From NCBI RefSeq assembly GCF_964019385.1, contig NC_088653.1:9042290-9106289 (forward strand): a stretch of 64,000 bases of DNA, read 5' to 3'. The position numbers were made by a program, and so were the translations under genes. Positions 41,864-53,154 of this stretch are shown one piece after another. Origin of the DNA: Sycon ciliatum (lineage: Eukaryota > Porifera > Calcarea > Leucosolenida > Sycettidae). The notes beneath the pieces were generated by a model. That model did no database searches. It saw only the letters and a list, made by a program, of their open reading frames with translations, and was not told the DNA's origin. The stretch's first letter is position 1. Each line of letters starts with the position of its first letter.

Positions 41864-43000
41864 CTAGTCCAGGTCCTTCGTGTTGATCAGTGGCACTAGC
41901 GGCATGTGGTCTGTCTGCACGATGAACCGGGGCGCGCCGAAGAAGTACTGGTCTAACACTTCGCACGTCCACTTCGCTGCGAGGTATTCCTTTTCTATCT
42001 GCGCGTAGCCTTGTTCGGTCTTGGTCAGGGAACGGGAGGCGTAGGTCACTGGGCGCCAATCGCCATCGTTCTTCTGCAGAAGAACACCACCAATGCCATA
42101 GCTGCTGGCATCTGCACTGACCATGACGGGATGCTTGGGGTTATAGTGCACTAAGCACGGGGCTGAAACGGAAAGCTCTTTCAGCCGATCGAATGCGTCC
42201 TGGTGCGTTGAGTCCCAGAACCATTCAGTGTCGGTGTGCGGGAGCTGACGGAAGGGCGCTGAGATCGTAGCCAATTCCGGGATGAATCTGGTGACGTGTG
42301 TGAACAGACCCAAGGCACAGCGGAGGTCAGGAACATTCGTAGGGTCCTTGAGGTCTTCAATGGCGGATACTTTCCTGGGGTCGATGTGTCCCAGGTACTT
42401 GACTGACGACTGCTTAAGGTGGCATTTGTCGGGATTTAGAGTGATGCCGGCGTCGGCAAGGACCTGGCGCGTTGTGTCCAGCCGGCGGTTGTGTTCAGCT
42501 TCGTTAGTGGCGTGGACCAGAACATCGTTTATGAACCCCTCAGAACCTTTGACGTGAGACAGGAAATCCTGCAAGCGTCGCTGGAAGATCTCCGGTGCAG
42601 AGGTTATACCGAATGGCATCCAGAGGAATTGGAACCGACCCACAGGCATGATGAACGTGGTCAGCTTGGATGCAGACTCCGTGAGGGGCACTTGCCAGAA
42701 GCCGCTGTTGGCATCCAGTGTGGAAAAGACAGTAGAGCCGGCGAGCCTAGCCAGGGTGTCCTCAACTGTCGGAAGAGGAAAGTGCTCGCGCTTCATATTG
42801 CCGTTCCGCTTCTTTAGGTCTACGCAGATCCGTACGCGACCATTAGGTTTACGCACCGGCACCATAGGAGAGCACCAGTCAGAGGGACCCGTTTCCCGGA
42901 AGATGATGCCCATTTCCTCCATACACGCGAGCTCTTCTGTGACCTTGTCATGTAGAGGCAGAGGCACACTGTAACAGTTTTCCCCGGTTCGCTCTAACTT
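41864..43000 (-). pseudogene. Element M reverse transcriptase and RNase H, catalytic Asp lost
   Basis: A long frame (408 codons, 43,090 to 41,864) of which codons after about 43,000 are element sequence: VPVRKPNGRVRICVDLKKRN, STLDANSGFWQVPL (motif A), MPFGITSAPEIFQRR (motif B), GFINDVLVHA (motif C) and RNase H starting VMVSADASSYGIGGVLLQ. The YxDD box reads FIND: the first Asp is Asn, so polymerase activity should be gone although the frame is open. The first 30 codons of the frame come from the inserted chromovirus LTR. Confidence 0.8.
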
Positions 43001-43153
43001 TACACTCCCTCGCACCTCATGCATCTTCCGCCTGTCTATTAGCACCTTCATTGGCGCCATTGCCACATGCCATACTATCACCTTTTGCATATAACTGGTT
43101 GGGGCACGCTCAACCAGCTCTCTTACTTTTCAAGTTCGATTAAACCTGTTACA
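42970..43153 (+). repeat. 5' LTR of chromovirus C
   Basis: 184 bp, TGTAACAG...CTGTTACA, matching 50,122-50,300. Inserted in element M in opposite orientation. Confidence 0.8.
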
Positions 43154-43154
43154 C

Positions 43155-43173
43155 TGGTAGCAAGAGGATGGTT
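43155..43173 (+). other. Primer binding site, initiator tRNA-Met
   Basis: TGGTAGCAAGAGGATGGTT, one base after the LTR. It is complementary to the 3' end of eukaryotic initiator tRNA-Met, with one extra A. Confidence 0.7.
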
Positions 43174-43329
43174 ACTACTCTGCTTTTGGCAGGTGTTCTG
43201 GTCGCTCTGTTTACGCTCCTCGTACTCGTCGTTCGGCTGATAAACGATATCAAGGCCGCTCAGCGCGTTGTCCAAGGAAACCGAACGATACATCCGAACT
43301 CGGAACCGTGAGAGCCAACACTCCGCCTT

Positions 43330-44007
43330 ATGAAAGAGCCGCCTGTGTTTGGAGGAGATTCCGCTACATTCAAAGAATGGACGTTTGCAATGGACATGGC
43401 CCTGCGGTCGTTGGCACTCCCAAATGCGGCACAGAGGGTCGACTACGCGGCAGGATTTTTGACTGGAAATGCTCGTCTTTGGTTGATAGAAGCATTGGAA
43501 GCTAACCAAGTGTTTTCCGCCTGGCCTGCTCTGAAAGCGGCGCTTGGCGATGTGTACGGACTACGGCACAACGAGGAAACATCGCGTATGGGACTAATTT
43601 CCGAAGCGCAGCACGGGTCGTTGGACGCATACATTGCTGCTTTCACTCGCCTTAGCCTGCAAGTGCCCGAAATCGACCACCACACCAGAGCGCTCCTGTT
43701 CGCCAGGGGCCTAGTGCCACACATCCAGCGACAGGTCATGCGTGAGCATCCACGTACTCTGGAGCAAGCTGTCATGGCAGCAAACACCGTGGAGCAGTCA
43801 TCAGGGCCACCGGCGTCGGGGCCACCAGCCAGTAGAGAGTCGCGTTCCGTGCCCAGCTTCCGTGGCCAGGGCCTCCGCAAGCTGACGGACCAAGAGCGTG
43901 TCCAACTGCGAGCAAAGGGACACTGCTTTGCTTGCAGGAAGCCAGGCCACCTCGCCAAATACTGTACTGAGGGTGGACAGCGCTACCCAAACGGTGGTCG
44001 CCAGTAA
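43330..44007 (+). CDS. Chromovirus C gag
   Basis: 225 codons: PPVFGGDSATFKEWTFAMDM start of the capsid-like domain, helical body (FSAWPALKAALGDVYG; LISEAQHGSLDAYIAAFTRL), a Pro/Ser linker and a CCHC knuckle CFACRKPGHLAKYC near the end. This is a full-size gag for this lineage with no internal stop. Packages element RNA. Confidence 0.8.
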   Translation: MKEPPVFGGDSATFKEWTFAMDMALRSLALPNAAQRVDYAAGFLTGNARLWLIEALEANQVFSAWPALKAALGDVYGLRHNEETSRMGLISEAQHGSLDAYIAAFTRLSLQVPEIDHHTRALLFARGLVPHIQRQVMREHPRTLEQAVMAANTVEQSSGPPASGPPASRESRSVPSFRGQGLRKLTDQERVQLRAKGHCFACRKPGHLAKYCTEGGQRYPNGGRQ

Positions 44008-44129
44008 GAAAGGGGGTTCGCTTACTGGCGACGACCCAAGCACCCACGCCGTTACCAGTCGCTAACCGGTTCGGAGCTCTAGAGGTTGAAGACGTTGCTG
44101 TCCAGGAACCTGCGGAGTCGGACACACCC

Positions 44130-44435
44130 ATAGCTGTAGGAAATTGTCCTTTTGCAGAAAGGTGTCATGTCAGCAACGTCAGCGTCGGTAATGAACCTGA
44201 ACACGACCTACTGCACGTGCAGGGAAAGATCGGCGGTCGCCGTACAGTGATGCTTAAAGATTCCGGTTCGACGCATGACTTCATTGCAGACGGTTTTGTT
44301 CGAAAGCATCATCTTGACATGGATGCAAGCTCAGAAATGCTGAGCGTAACATTGGCGGACGGCTCGAACAGCGAGGTCCCCCAGATTTCCACATGCACGC
44401 TAAAAGTGACAGTCAGGGGCTTCAGTGAGGAATAG
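44130..44435 (+). pseudogene. Chromovirus C protease
   Basis: MLKDSGSTHDFI holds the DSG active site variant of retropepsins in this lineage, followed by SVTLADGSNSEVPQ. A TAG at 44,433 separates it from RT; the next codons (HFTVYPLIRYDAILGKPWL) continue the protease in the same phase, so one stop breaks it. Confidence 0.75.
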
Positions 44436-45650
44436 CACTTTACTGTGTATCCCCTGATTCGCTACGACGCTATTCTTGGCAAGCCGTGGCTTACAAGGAA
44501 CAACCCCAGCATCAACTTCCGTACGAACGAAGTTCAGGTAGACGGTGAGCCCTTTTTTACCAAATTGCATTCAGCTAACCCGCCGACAGCCGACCGGCCA
44601 ACTGTGGAAAGCATGTTTATCAGTGGCCGACAAGCTCGTCATGCCCTGAGGAGTGAAGCAGAGGGGTTTCTTGCATGGGTCACTGCTGCAAACGAGGAGA
44701 ATCGTTCCGGGCCACAACTCCAGGAATCAGAGCAACAGGACATCCAGAACATGCTCAAGAGGTACCAGGATTTATTTCCAGACGAGCTGCCGAATGAGCT
44801 TCTACCGAAGAGACCAGTCGACCATGAAATCCAGATAGAAGATGGAGCCAGACCACTGTCTCGACCCGGCTACCGCTTACCGAGATCAGAGATGGACGAG
44901 CTCCAGTCAGAGCTGTCAGAATTACTTGAGAAGGGATTCATTGAGCCAAGTAAGTCGCCATACGGTGCACCTGTGTTTTGTGTGAAGAAGTCGGGTGGTA
45001 CTCTGAGAATGGTGTGCGATTGGCGAAAATTGAAAAGAATTACGATCAAAAACAAAGCTTGTCTTCCTAATATTGATGACTTATTCGACACGATCCAGGG
45101 CAGTGCAAATTTCCCCAAGTTGGACTTGCGGTCGGGGTACAATCAAATCAGAATTCAAGACTCGGATGTTTCTAAGACGGCCATTAATATGTCGTTTGGC
45201 CACTTCCAATTAAAAGTCATGGGATTCGGGCTGACTAATGCCCCGGCCACCTTTCAGTCATTTATGAACTCTATTCTGCAACCGCATCTCCGAAAATTCG
45301 TTGTAGTATTCTTGGATGACATTCTAGTTTTCAGCAAGACCTAGGAAGATCATCAGCATCATCTTCAAACAGTTCTAGAAACACTTAGAAATAGTGAGCT
45401 GTATTGCAAACAGTCTTAATGCGAATTTGGCTTGAGAGAAGTTCTCTTCTTGGGGCATAAAATCAACGGCACATCAATTTCCCCTGATCCCAAGAAGATA
45501 AGTGCTGTGGAAACATGGCCAACTCCGTCGTCAGTAACTGATGTGAGGAAGTTTCTTGGCTTTGCAAACTATTTCGGAAAGTTCATAGATCGACACTCAA
45601 CCATCTCTCGTCCATTAGAAGAAATCACCGGAAAAAAATTCACGCTTTGA
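44436..45650 (+). pseudogene. Chromovirus C reverse transcriptase
   Basis: Frame 44,445-45,344: protease tail DAILGKPWL, then YLPRSEMDELQSELS-like entry, GTLRMVCDWRKLKRITIKN, FPKLDLRSGYNQIRI (motif A), GLTNAPATFQSFMN (motif B) and VVFLDDILVFSK (motif C, FLDD at 45,309-45,320, intact). A TAG at 45,342 and another stop near 45,418 break it before EVLFLGHKINGTSI and VRKFLGFANYFGKFI. Confidence 0.85.
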
Positions 45651-46363
45651 ATGGAGCGCTGCTAGACAGAAGGCATTCGAGTCTCTAAAATCAGCATTAC
45701 TCGAGGCGCCAGTGTTGCAACTGGCCGATGTTGAGAAAAGCTCCACAGTAGAAACTGACGCAAGTGACTTTGCCGCGGCGGGTGTGCTCCTGCAGCAGGG
45801 AGAAGATATGGATTTGCATCCCGTAGCCTATTGTAGTCGGAAACTGTCAGCTGCAGAACACAACTATACTGCGGCCGAGAGGGAAACGTTGGTTGTGGTA
45901 TTTGCATTAAAGTGCTGGAGAATCTATCTATTCCGCCACTTTGACCTGATGACTGATAATGTGGGTGTTGTCTATTTACGAACCAAACCGACTCTCACCA
46001 AGGGCGAGGCAAGATGGGTAGAGGTTTTAGCTGACTATGACTTTATGGTCTTTCACAAACCAGGAAAGAAAAACATTGCCAATCTGCTTTCACGCCGTCC
46101 AGATCTGTTCAGTGATTCTGAAATAGGCGGGTCATCCTCTCCTCCTAACATTCAGGTGAATGCCATAGAGCATACCCTAGAGATTAATCCAGACATAGCG
46201 CAGTTAATTGTCAGCGGTTACACGTGCGACAAGGATCTTGCTCCCATTATCAGGAGACTGAAAAATTCAAGCCATGACAATCTGCACGACCGTTACCTTT
46301 TACTTGAAGTAAATGAAACACCCGGGTATCTTTATCTCAGATCTTCACCACAGAACCGGTTAA
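45651..46363 (+). CDS. Chromovirus C RNase H
   Basis: SSTVETDASDFAAAGVLLQQ, HNYTAAERETLVVVFALKCW and LMTDNVGVVYL give the three acidic residues. It ends at FHKPGKKNIANLLSRRPDLF and the start of the integrase N-terminal extension, where the foldback element interrupts. Confidence 0.8.
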
Positions 46364-48607
46364 GAGAGCATGTCTGAGAAAACATATGACCGCAAGTCGA
46401 TCTCTCAGATTTCGCTCAAATTTTACAGGTAGGTTTGCTTTGGGGTGTAGATCGACATTCCAAAGCCCGCGCAAAATCTTTTGAAGGGAACCATGAAATT
46501 GGCACACCCCTCAATATTGGCCCAATATTGGCACGATTTATGGGTCTACAAACGAGCCACGGCACAGAGTACAAGAACAAGCTACGAACAAAACTCCATC
46601 AAGCCAACATTACCTCACCTTAGAAGAGTTCTTGGGACAGCACCACTTAGCCACGCCAGCATCCCAGAAGACGAGGGCAATCATCCCTTGACGCCACAAA
46701 TGATCGTCTTGAAAATAGCCAAATTACAAGCGCTGATAAAACAGCGAGCTACGTCCTCAATTAGCAAACACTATACACCGGCAGATAGTAGAACACTTCT
46801 TCTAGCACTGAGGACATGTCCCCCATCATCCTTTTGGGGTTTTCTTCAAATAAACAATTTTGAATTTTTCCACTCGACCATTCTGAAATACGTCCAAACT
46901 CATACCTGCGCAAGAAAGCTCGCCCCTCCGCGACGTCTAGTCAGCAATTTCTACTCCAACACCACTCCCAACGCTGCAGAACAAGTGTATTGTTGACTTT
47001 GACAAGGAAAAGCAGCGGTGATCACTTGTCTCTCCAAACGACAAGCTTCTCCTTGCGCCACCAACATTTTTCGTTGCAACAGTTGATGCAAAAGTGACTG
47101 AATGTTTGCGTGTAGTTGTTGGATTTAACTGCAAGAGGAATGATGAAATCACGTGCCTCGTGACACAAGAATGCCAGGTCTCGTAGATCACGGTTCAGCA
47201 GTTGTTCCGAGTCACCTTGATCAAGCGCTCCTGCACTTACATGGATCACCCGTTGATCTGGATCGGATCAAGTGCATCTTGATGTCCAGCTCAAGAGCAC
47301 GCATGTCGTGTTGCAGGCCTTCCAGCTGGGACTTTCCCTCAACATGCAGCAGCGAGTAGGGTCAAATCACGTTGTCCATGACGTAAGAAATCTGCCATGT
47401 GGGCGCGCCACATACTTCATGCAAGCAGTGCAGTGTTGGCCGCGCGCTGGTCAACTCCAAGCGACCTTAATGGCATGGACCACGCTCATTCCTTGCTGTT
47501 GCAGATCTACGTGGATCATCAGCATGTAAACCAGCCGTAGTTCCTGTTGAACCATGTTCGGGATGAGCGAGGTTAGTGTGAAAAAATGCATCCCTGTTCT
47601 TACTGCAAGAGGAAATATCTCAAAGAATCCTTGCCAATGCAATACTGCTGGCATTATAACGATAGTTTCTGCATGTTCTGAGCAGAGCATGCAAGAAATA
47701 TAATGCATCTTACCTCCTCCCTCATGGTCCGTTTCGAATAGCGCCTCAGGAACGATCGTGATCGTGTGCATTGTGTCGTGCACCAGAAAGTATTATTCTA
47801 CGTCACGATCCACGTGATTTCTTCATTCCTCTTGCAGTAAAATCCAAAAACTACACGCAAAAATTCAGCCACTTTTGCATCAACTGTTGCAACGAAAAAT
47901 GTTGGTGGCGAAAGGAGAAGCTTGTCGTTTGGAGTGACAAGTGATCACCGCTGCTTTTCCTTGTCAGAGTCAACAATACACTTTGTTCTGCAGCGTTGGG
48001 AGTGGTGTTGGAGTAGAAATTACTGACTAGACGTCGCGGAGGGGCGAGCTTTCCTGCGCAGGTATGAGTTTGGACGTATTTAAGAATGGTCGAGTGGAAA
48101 AATTCAAAATTGTTTATTTGAAGAAAACCCCAAAAGGATGATGGGGGACATGTCCTCAGTTCTAGAAGAGGTGTTCTGCTATCTGCCGTTGTATAGTGTT
48201 TGCTAATTGAGGACGTAGCTTGCTGTTTTATCAGCGCTTGTAATTTGGCTATTTTCAAGACGATCATTTGTGGCGTCAAGGGATGATTGCCCTCGTCTTC
48301 TGGGATGCTGGCCTGGCTAAGTAGTGCTGCCCCAAGAAATCTTCTAAGGTGAGGTAATGATGGCTTGATGGAGTTTTGTTCGTAGCTTGTTCTTGCACGC
48401 TGTGCCGTGGCTCGTTTGTTGACCCATAAATCGTGCCAATATTGGGCCAATATTGAGGGGTATACCAATTTCATGGTTCCCTTCAAAAGATTTTGTGCGG
48501 GCTTTGGAATGTCGATCTACACCCCAAAGCAAACCTACCTGCAAAATTTGAGCGAAATCTGAGAGATCGACTTGCACATATGTTCTGGTTTTCTCAGACA
48601 TGCTCTC
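46364..48607. mobile_element. Foldback element with long inverted arms, TTAA target
   Basis: Arms of about 790 bp (46,364-47,157 and 47,811-48,607) are near-perfect reverse complements (gagagcatgtctgagaaaac at the left; its complement at the right) around a 650-bp centre. TTAA at 46,360-46,363 and 48,608-48,611 is the duplicated target; the integrase frame continues directly after it. TTAA targets occur with piggyBac and Kolobok families. Frames through the arms (171 and 211 codons) mirror each other and are not a known protein; the centre has no transposase. Confidence 0.8.
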
Positions 48608-49375
48608 TTAAGCATTCGAAAGAGTAGCAAACTCCGACTCGCCCTGCTTCAAGAATACCATGACTGTGTGACTGCGGGGCATCCCGGTGGAGATCACACC
48701 TATTTCAGACTCGCTAGATATTTCTATTGGCCCAGAATGGGACTGGATGTAAAGGCGTTTGTCAAGTCATGTGACGTCTGCCAACGAGTTAAAGGCGGCC
48801 AGCTAAAAACTGGTCTCTTGCAGAACTTACCAGTGCCAAGTCAGCCGTGGGCGGATATCTCGATGGATGTTATCATGGGTTTGCCTAGGACCAATACAGG
48901 TCATGATGCTATTATATGTATTTGTAGACCGCTTGACAAAGTGTGTACATTTAGCACCTACTTCCTCTACTATTGACGCTAAAGGAAGTGCTGATCTGTA
49001 TATTCAACATGTATTTCTACTGCATGGTTTGAGTTCTAGTATTGTATGTGATCGTGATCCAAGATTTACTGCATCATTTTTTCAGGAATTTTTTGATCGC
49101 TTAGGAACGAAACTAGCATTTAGTACTGCCAATCACCCTCAGACAGATGGCCTAACTGAACGAGTAAACAGAAGAGTAGAGGATGTGCTGAGGGCTTTTG
49201 TAAATCATAGGCAAGATAACTGGGATATGCTCCTACCTCTCTGTGAGTTTTTATCAACAGCGCTACTCAATCATCTACAGGAAACACACCGTTCTTCTTA
49301 AATTACGGTCTAAATCCCAAAGCGCCACTCGACTTCCTCAACCCTATTCAGGGAGGCAGAGATTCAGCTGATTGG
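48608..49375 (+). pseudogene. Chromovirus C integrase
   Basis: Zinc domain EYHDCVTAGHPGGDHTYFRL with C-x2-C at CDVCQRV, core DISMDVIMGLP (first Asp), SIVCDRDPRFTASFFQEF (second Asp), STANHPQTDGLTERVNR (Glu). Frameshifts near 48,930 and 49,270. Confidence 0.8.
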
Positions 49376-49922
49376 TTGAAAGCAAGACAAGACGCGGTCA
49401 AGATCTCACAAGATGCGCTAGTGGCAGCTCAAGCTCGTCAGGCCTTCTATGCAGATCGGACAAGGGTCGAGGGAAAGCTGAAGGTGGGAGATTTGGTAAT
49501 GGTGTACCGGGATTTCCTCCTGACTCCTGAAGCTCGGGACCGACCATCCCACAAATAACGCCCCAAGTGGTTTGGCCCCTTTCCTATAACCAAGGTGGAC
49601 GGCCCGAATGCCTACAAGCTCAAGTTGCCTCATACCAGCCGCTGTCACCCGGTATTTAATGTGATGGCACTTCGTGCCTACGAGAAGAACGCTGTTCCTA
49701 ATAGGAGACAGCCTACGCCTCCGCCTATCACGGACCTTGATTGTCATACCCGCTACGTGGTGGAGAACATTCTCAGTCACCGCCGCCGGCAGAATCAGCT
49801 TCAGCACCTAGTCAAGTGGCAAGGCTAGTCTGATGCCACTTGGGAGCCTGAACATTATTTGTTGGATGAATCTGGTAATGACATTGTTCCACTTCAGAAG
49901 TACAAAACCTTGGCTTCTGCCC
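49376..49922 (+). pseudogene. Chromovirus C integrase C-terminus with chromodomain
   Basis: GPY-like segment (PFPITKVDGPNAYKLKLP in part across a TAA at 49,556) then a chromodomain: YVVENILSHRRRQNQLQHLV KWQG, a stop (TAG), and DATWEPEHYLL. Chromodomains read histone marks and direct integration to heterochromatin; this defines the element as a chromovirus. Confidence 0.75.
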
Positions 49923-50121
49923 GCTGAGTTTTGCAGTTGAACTTCTAGTTTTCACCTTACACATTTTTTGAGTTAATTACACTTTTATTTGCATGGAGTT
50001 TCAGTCGTCTTATTGTGTTAATTCAGTGCGAAGCCTTTTTTTACGTGTTTGCGCTTCTTGTACTCTATTCCACTTGAGCATTTGGGTTATAAGCTCCTTC
50101 CTCTCCATAGGAGGGGGATGA

Positions 50122-50300
50122 TGTAACAGTTTTCCCCTTGTTCGCTATAACTTTACACTCCCTCGCACCTTATGCATCTTACGCCTGTCTATTAGCACCT
50201 TCATTGGCGCCATTTCCATATGTATACTATCACCTTTTGCATATAACTGGTTGAGGCACGCTCAACCAGCTCTCTTACTTTTCAAGTTTGATTAAACCTG
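50122..50300 (+). repeat. 3' LTR of chromovirus C
   Basis: 179 bp, preceded by a polypurine tract (aggagggggatga). The final TTACA is missing against the 5' LTR. About 8 percent of bases differ between the LTRs by eye, so the insertion is not very recent. Confidence 0.75.
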
Positions 50301-51505
50301 GAGGCAGTCTATGCGACTCAACAGGTTGGTAGTTTAAGGACTATCAATACCTACCATCTACATAGAGAACAGTTCACTCTTGTGCATGGTGTCTGCAGTG
50401 AACTGACCCTTGATGGATAGATGTACACCAGATGGACCAAGGAGTATGGTACTGGGTGGTGTGAGTACAGGGCGTGATACACGATACATCGGCACCTGTG
50501 TCGATCTTGAATATCAAATTTGTCGAGCAAACAGGCCGACTTACCGACCAGGAGTCAGTGGACTGGGAAGAACTGGTGTTGGATGACTGCTTTGCCACAA
50601 CACCCATGAATGGCGACGGGGACGCGAGCCATTCATTTCCGACAGCTCCGGCACCACGCGTGATTGCTGGAGTGGAAAGACAGACGGCGGCGAAGTGGCC
50701 CTTCTTGCCGCATGAATTACACTTGCGACCAAACGCAGGACACGCAGGACGGTTGCTCTTGTGCGAACCAGCGTGACCACACCACGGACTTGCTGTAGTT
50801 CCGCTCTTCCTCTGCATTGACGGCGTTGGTGCAGGCTCGGGTGGAATGCTGCTGCGCTGGAGACGACTCCTTGCATCTTGCTGCTTTCCTCCAAAGTGGG
50901 ATGGGGCATTGACTTGCGGCCTGGCGGCTTGCGCTGCAACGTCTCCGGAGATTTTCTCGGTCTGCCTGGCCCTGAGAACTGCGTCCGTGACTGTGAGTTT
51001 CGCAGGCTCAATCTTCTGCAGCTCTTTAGCGACTTGACGATCCAGAATGTGAGCCACGAGGCGATCTAAATTTCTGTTGTTCTTCTGGTCACCGAAAGAA
51101 CAGAATTTAGCTACGGCGTGAAGTTTCCGAACTAATTCTTTCACGGACTCTCCTGGAAGACAGACGCATTGTTGGAAAATGGTCCTCTGATGAAACACGT
51201 TCAGTGCTGGCGTAAAGTAAGCGTCCAGCTTCGTCATGACCTTGTCATGCTTGTCCTTGTCTCCAACGGCGTCGAATATCAGTTGATCGAGGACAGTTTC
51301 GGCCTCTGAGGCTAGCCAGTAGAGCAAAGTAGAGATTTGTACTTTCTCGTCTTTCGCGTTGAGCTATGAGGCGAGGCGATATCCCGCAAACCGGCGTTTC
51401 CAAGCCGGCCAGGCATCTGGAATGGAGAAATCGCAGTCTGCAGGCGGCCCGAGCTTGGCCATTTCTACTCGAAGTGTAGACCTGATTGACTAACTTCTGA
51501 CACCA
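50301..51505 (-). pseudogene. Element M gag and protease start
   Basis: Frame 51,327-50,374: gag capsid-like body (DAVGDKDKHDKVMTKLDAYF, FHQRTIFQQCVCLPGESVKE), then two knuckles (CGHAGSHKSNRPACPAFG and CNSCGKKGHFAAVC), then IFKIDTGADVSCI, the retropepsin site. Typical of Mag-lineage gag-pro. On - the PBS TGGTGTCAGAAG lies at 51,505-51,494 next to the LTR. The segment between protease and RT is shortened where the chromovirus sits. Confidence 0.75.
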
Positions 51506-51718
51506 TGTTATGCCATGTACTGACATAAGGAAGTGGTTTATTTTACAGACAGATGAGTGTAGATATTGTGAAGAGTCAGAAAAGCCATGCCCAGCAAAGC
51601 ATGGCATAATGCGTAGCACGGGGGTAGTGCGAGGTCACGTACCGTGTATACATGTCGACAGACAGGGGAGGACTATGCCGTGAATGGGTGAAAGGATAAC
51701 ATAATACAGGATAGGACA
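51506..51718 (-). repeat. 5' LTR of element M
   Basis: 213 bp, pair of 39,643-39,858. Further LTR-like sequence (gggtgaaaggataacatgat) recurs at 52,458, beyond an integrase fragment, so an older copy of the family lies next to it. Confidence 0.65.
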
Positions 51719-51953
51719 CAAATGAAATGTACGGCCATGACGAATAAGAAACCTGCATGACGAATATAGAAAAGGGAAATGAAGGTTGCTGATGCGATTT
51801 CATGATAAGTATTTAATTCTATGCCCGAGGTCCGAGTCTAGACTCATACTGCCACAGTATTCCCACCCAGAGAACGAGTGCGGGAACAATCAAGTGAACT
51901 ATAATAATTCAAAAAATACAGGAAAGAAGTACAGTATGGAACACTAGTAGCGG

Positions 51954-52430
51954 AAAGAGGATGAGGCACAGTGCAGCAAGTCAATCAAGCAAATGCGCAG
52001 GCTTAACATGATCAACAGAGACAGTCTGGTCTTTACCATGGACACGCAGAGTAAAGTACTTGGGACTGCGCTTGGCCACGGGGAAAGGACCATCATACGG
52101 TGGTTGGAGTGGTAGCCGAACTGCGTCACAACGAAAATACACTTTAGCGGCTGTGTCCAAATCGTGGGGCAGATAGACAGGATTCATGCTAGTATGGACA
52201 GGAAGAGGACGGAGCTGCCACAGGAAGGTAGACAGACGAGATGCGTAATCACTGCGATTGCTGGCAGGAGTCAGGGAACTAGACGGGAAGAATTCACCAG
52301 GAAGGCGCAGCGTTGTACTGTAAGCCAATTTGGACGGTGAACAGTTGCTATTAGCTTCGGTCGATGTCCGGATGCTAAGCAGAATAGGCGGTAGCGCTTC
52401 CAGCCAGTGGGTTGAGTCAGAGAGAGTCCG
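51954..52430 (-). pseudogene. Integrase C-terminus of another Ty3/gypsy element
   Basis: - strand: STFLWQLRPLPVHTSMNPVY, then KVYFRCDAVRLPLQPPYDGP and KYFTLRVHGKDQTVSVDHVK. This is the common C-terminal integrase domain of Mag-like elements, not the C-terminus seen in M at 39.9 kb. Confidence 0.7.
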
Positions 52431-52497
52431 CAGTCATGACGTGACGTGCCGATGGAATGGGTGAAAGGATAACATGATACAGGAAAAGTAAGTTCCA

Positions 52498-52637
52498 GCA
52501 GTGCAGCAAAAGTAAGTTACAAAGAGTGCACATACGCATGAATGGACCGTAGTTGCATGTACTTCACACTTGGGAAGTTCGCCAGCCAACCGCGCAGGCA
52601 TGCAGAGACTCTTTGTAACTTACTTTTGCTGCACTGC
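52498..52637. repeat. Perfect 30-bp inverted repeat
   Basis: 52,498-52,527 and 52,608-52,637 are exact reverse complements (left arm starts gcagtgcagcaaaagtaag) around an 80-bp loop. Could be the ends of a tiny MITE or a hairpin. Confidence 0.75.
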
Positions 52638-52741
52638 ACGCTTAGTACTCTACTGTACATGACTTTCTTTCACTTTGTTTGGTGGTGTTTGGTGGCTCGC
52701 CAAAATTCTTAAACCATCACCTAGCCGTTAGAAAATTAATG

Positions 52742-52880
52742 TTAGCAGCTTGTGATTGAATTTCTCACCTGCAATTTTCTTGGAACCCCTGGCACTGTGT
52801 TGCTGGAGAGGTTAGCAGCTTGTGATTGGATTTCTCACCTCCCATTTCTTGGAATCCCTGGCACTGTGTTGCTGGAGAAT
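52742..52880. repeat. 69-bp tandem duplication
   Basis: Two adjacent units starting gttagcagcttgtgattg and ending gttgctggaga, differing at a few bases. Non-coding. Confidence 0.8.
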
Positions 52881-53154
52881 TGTAACTTCTCATTCTCACT
52901 CTTTTCCTGTAATCTTGCGCCCATGTTTTGTAATGTAAATCTGACCATCTCCACCTGATATCATCCTATTCAATATCACCTTCTCTGACGAGCCTTTTGA
53001 AGGCGAAACAGCTGTCAGGAGGAATTTCAGTATCTACCTGCAACCCTTCCTTGTATGGCTGTTGGTGTGGGTAATGGCTACCGAGGGTAGCAGTGAGTCG
53101 GCTGTGAGAGCGCATTGAGGAGAGGAGAGGAAGAGTTCTTTGCATCTGTGCTGA

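Noticed and set aside
47851-48486. 211-codon ORF, mirrored at 46,481-46,996
   Set aside because: Mirror frames in inverted arms; no domain recognised and no transposase motifs.
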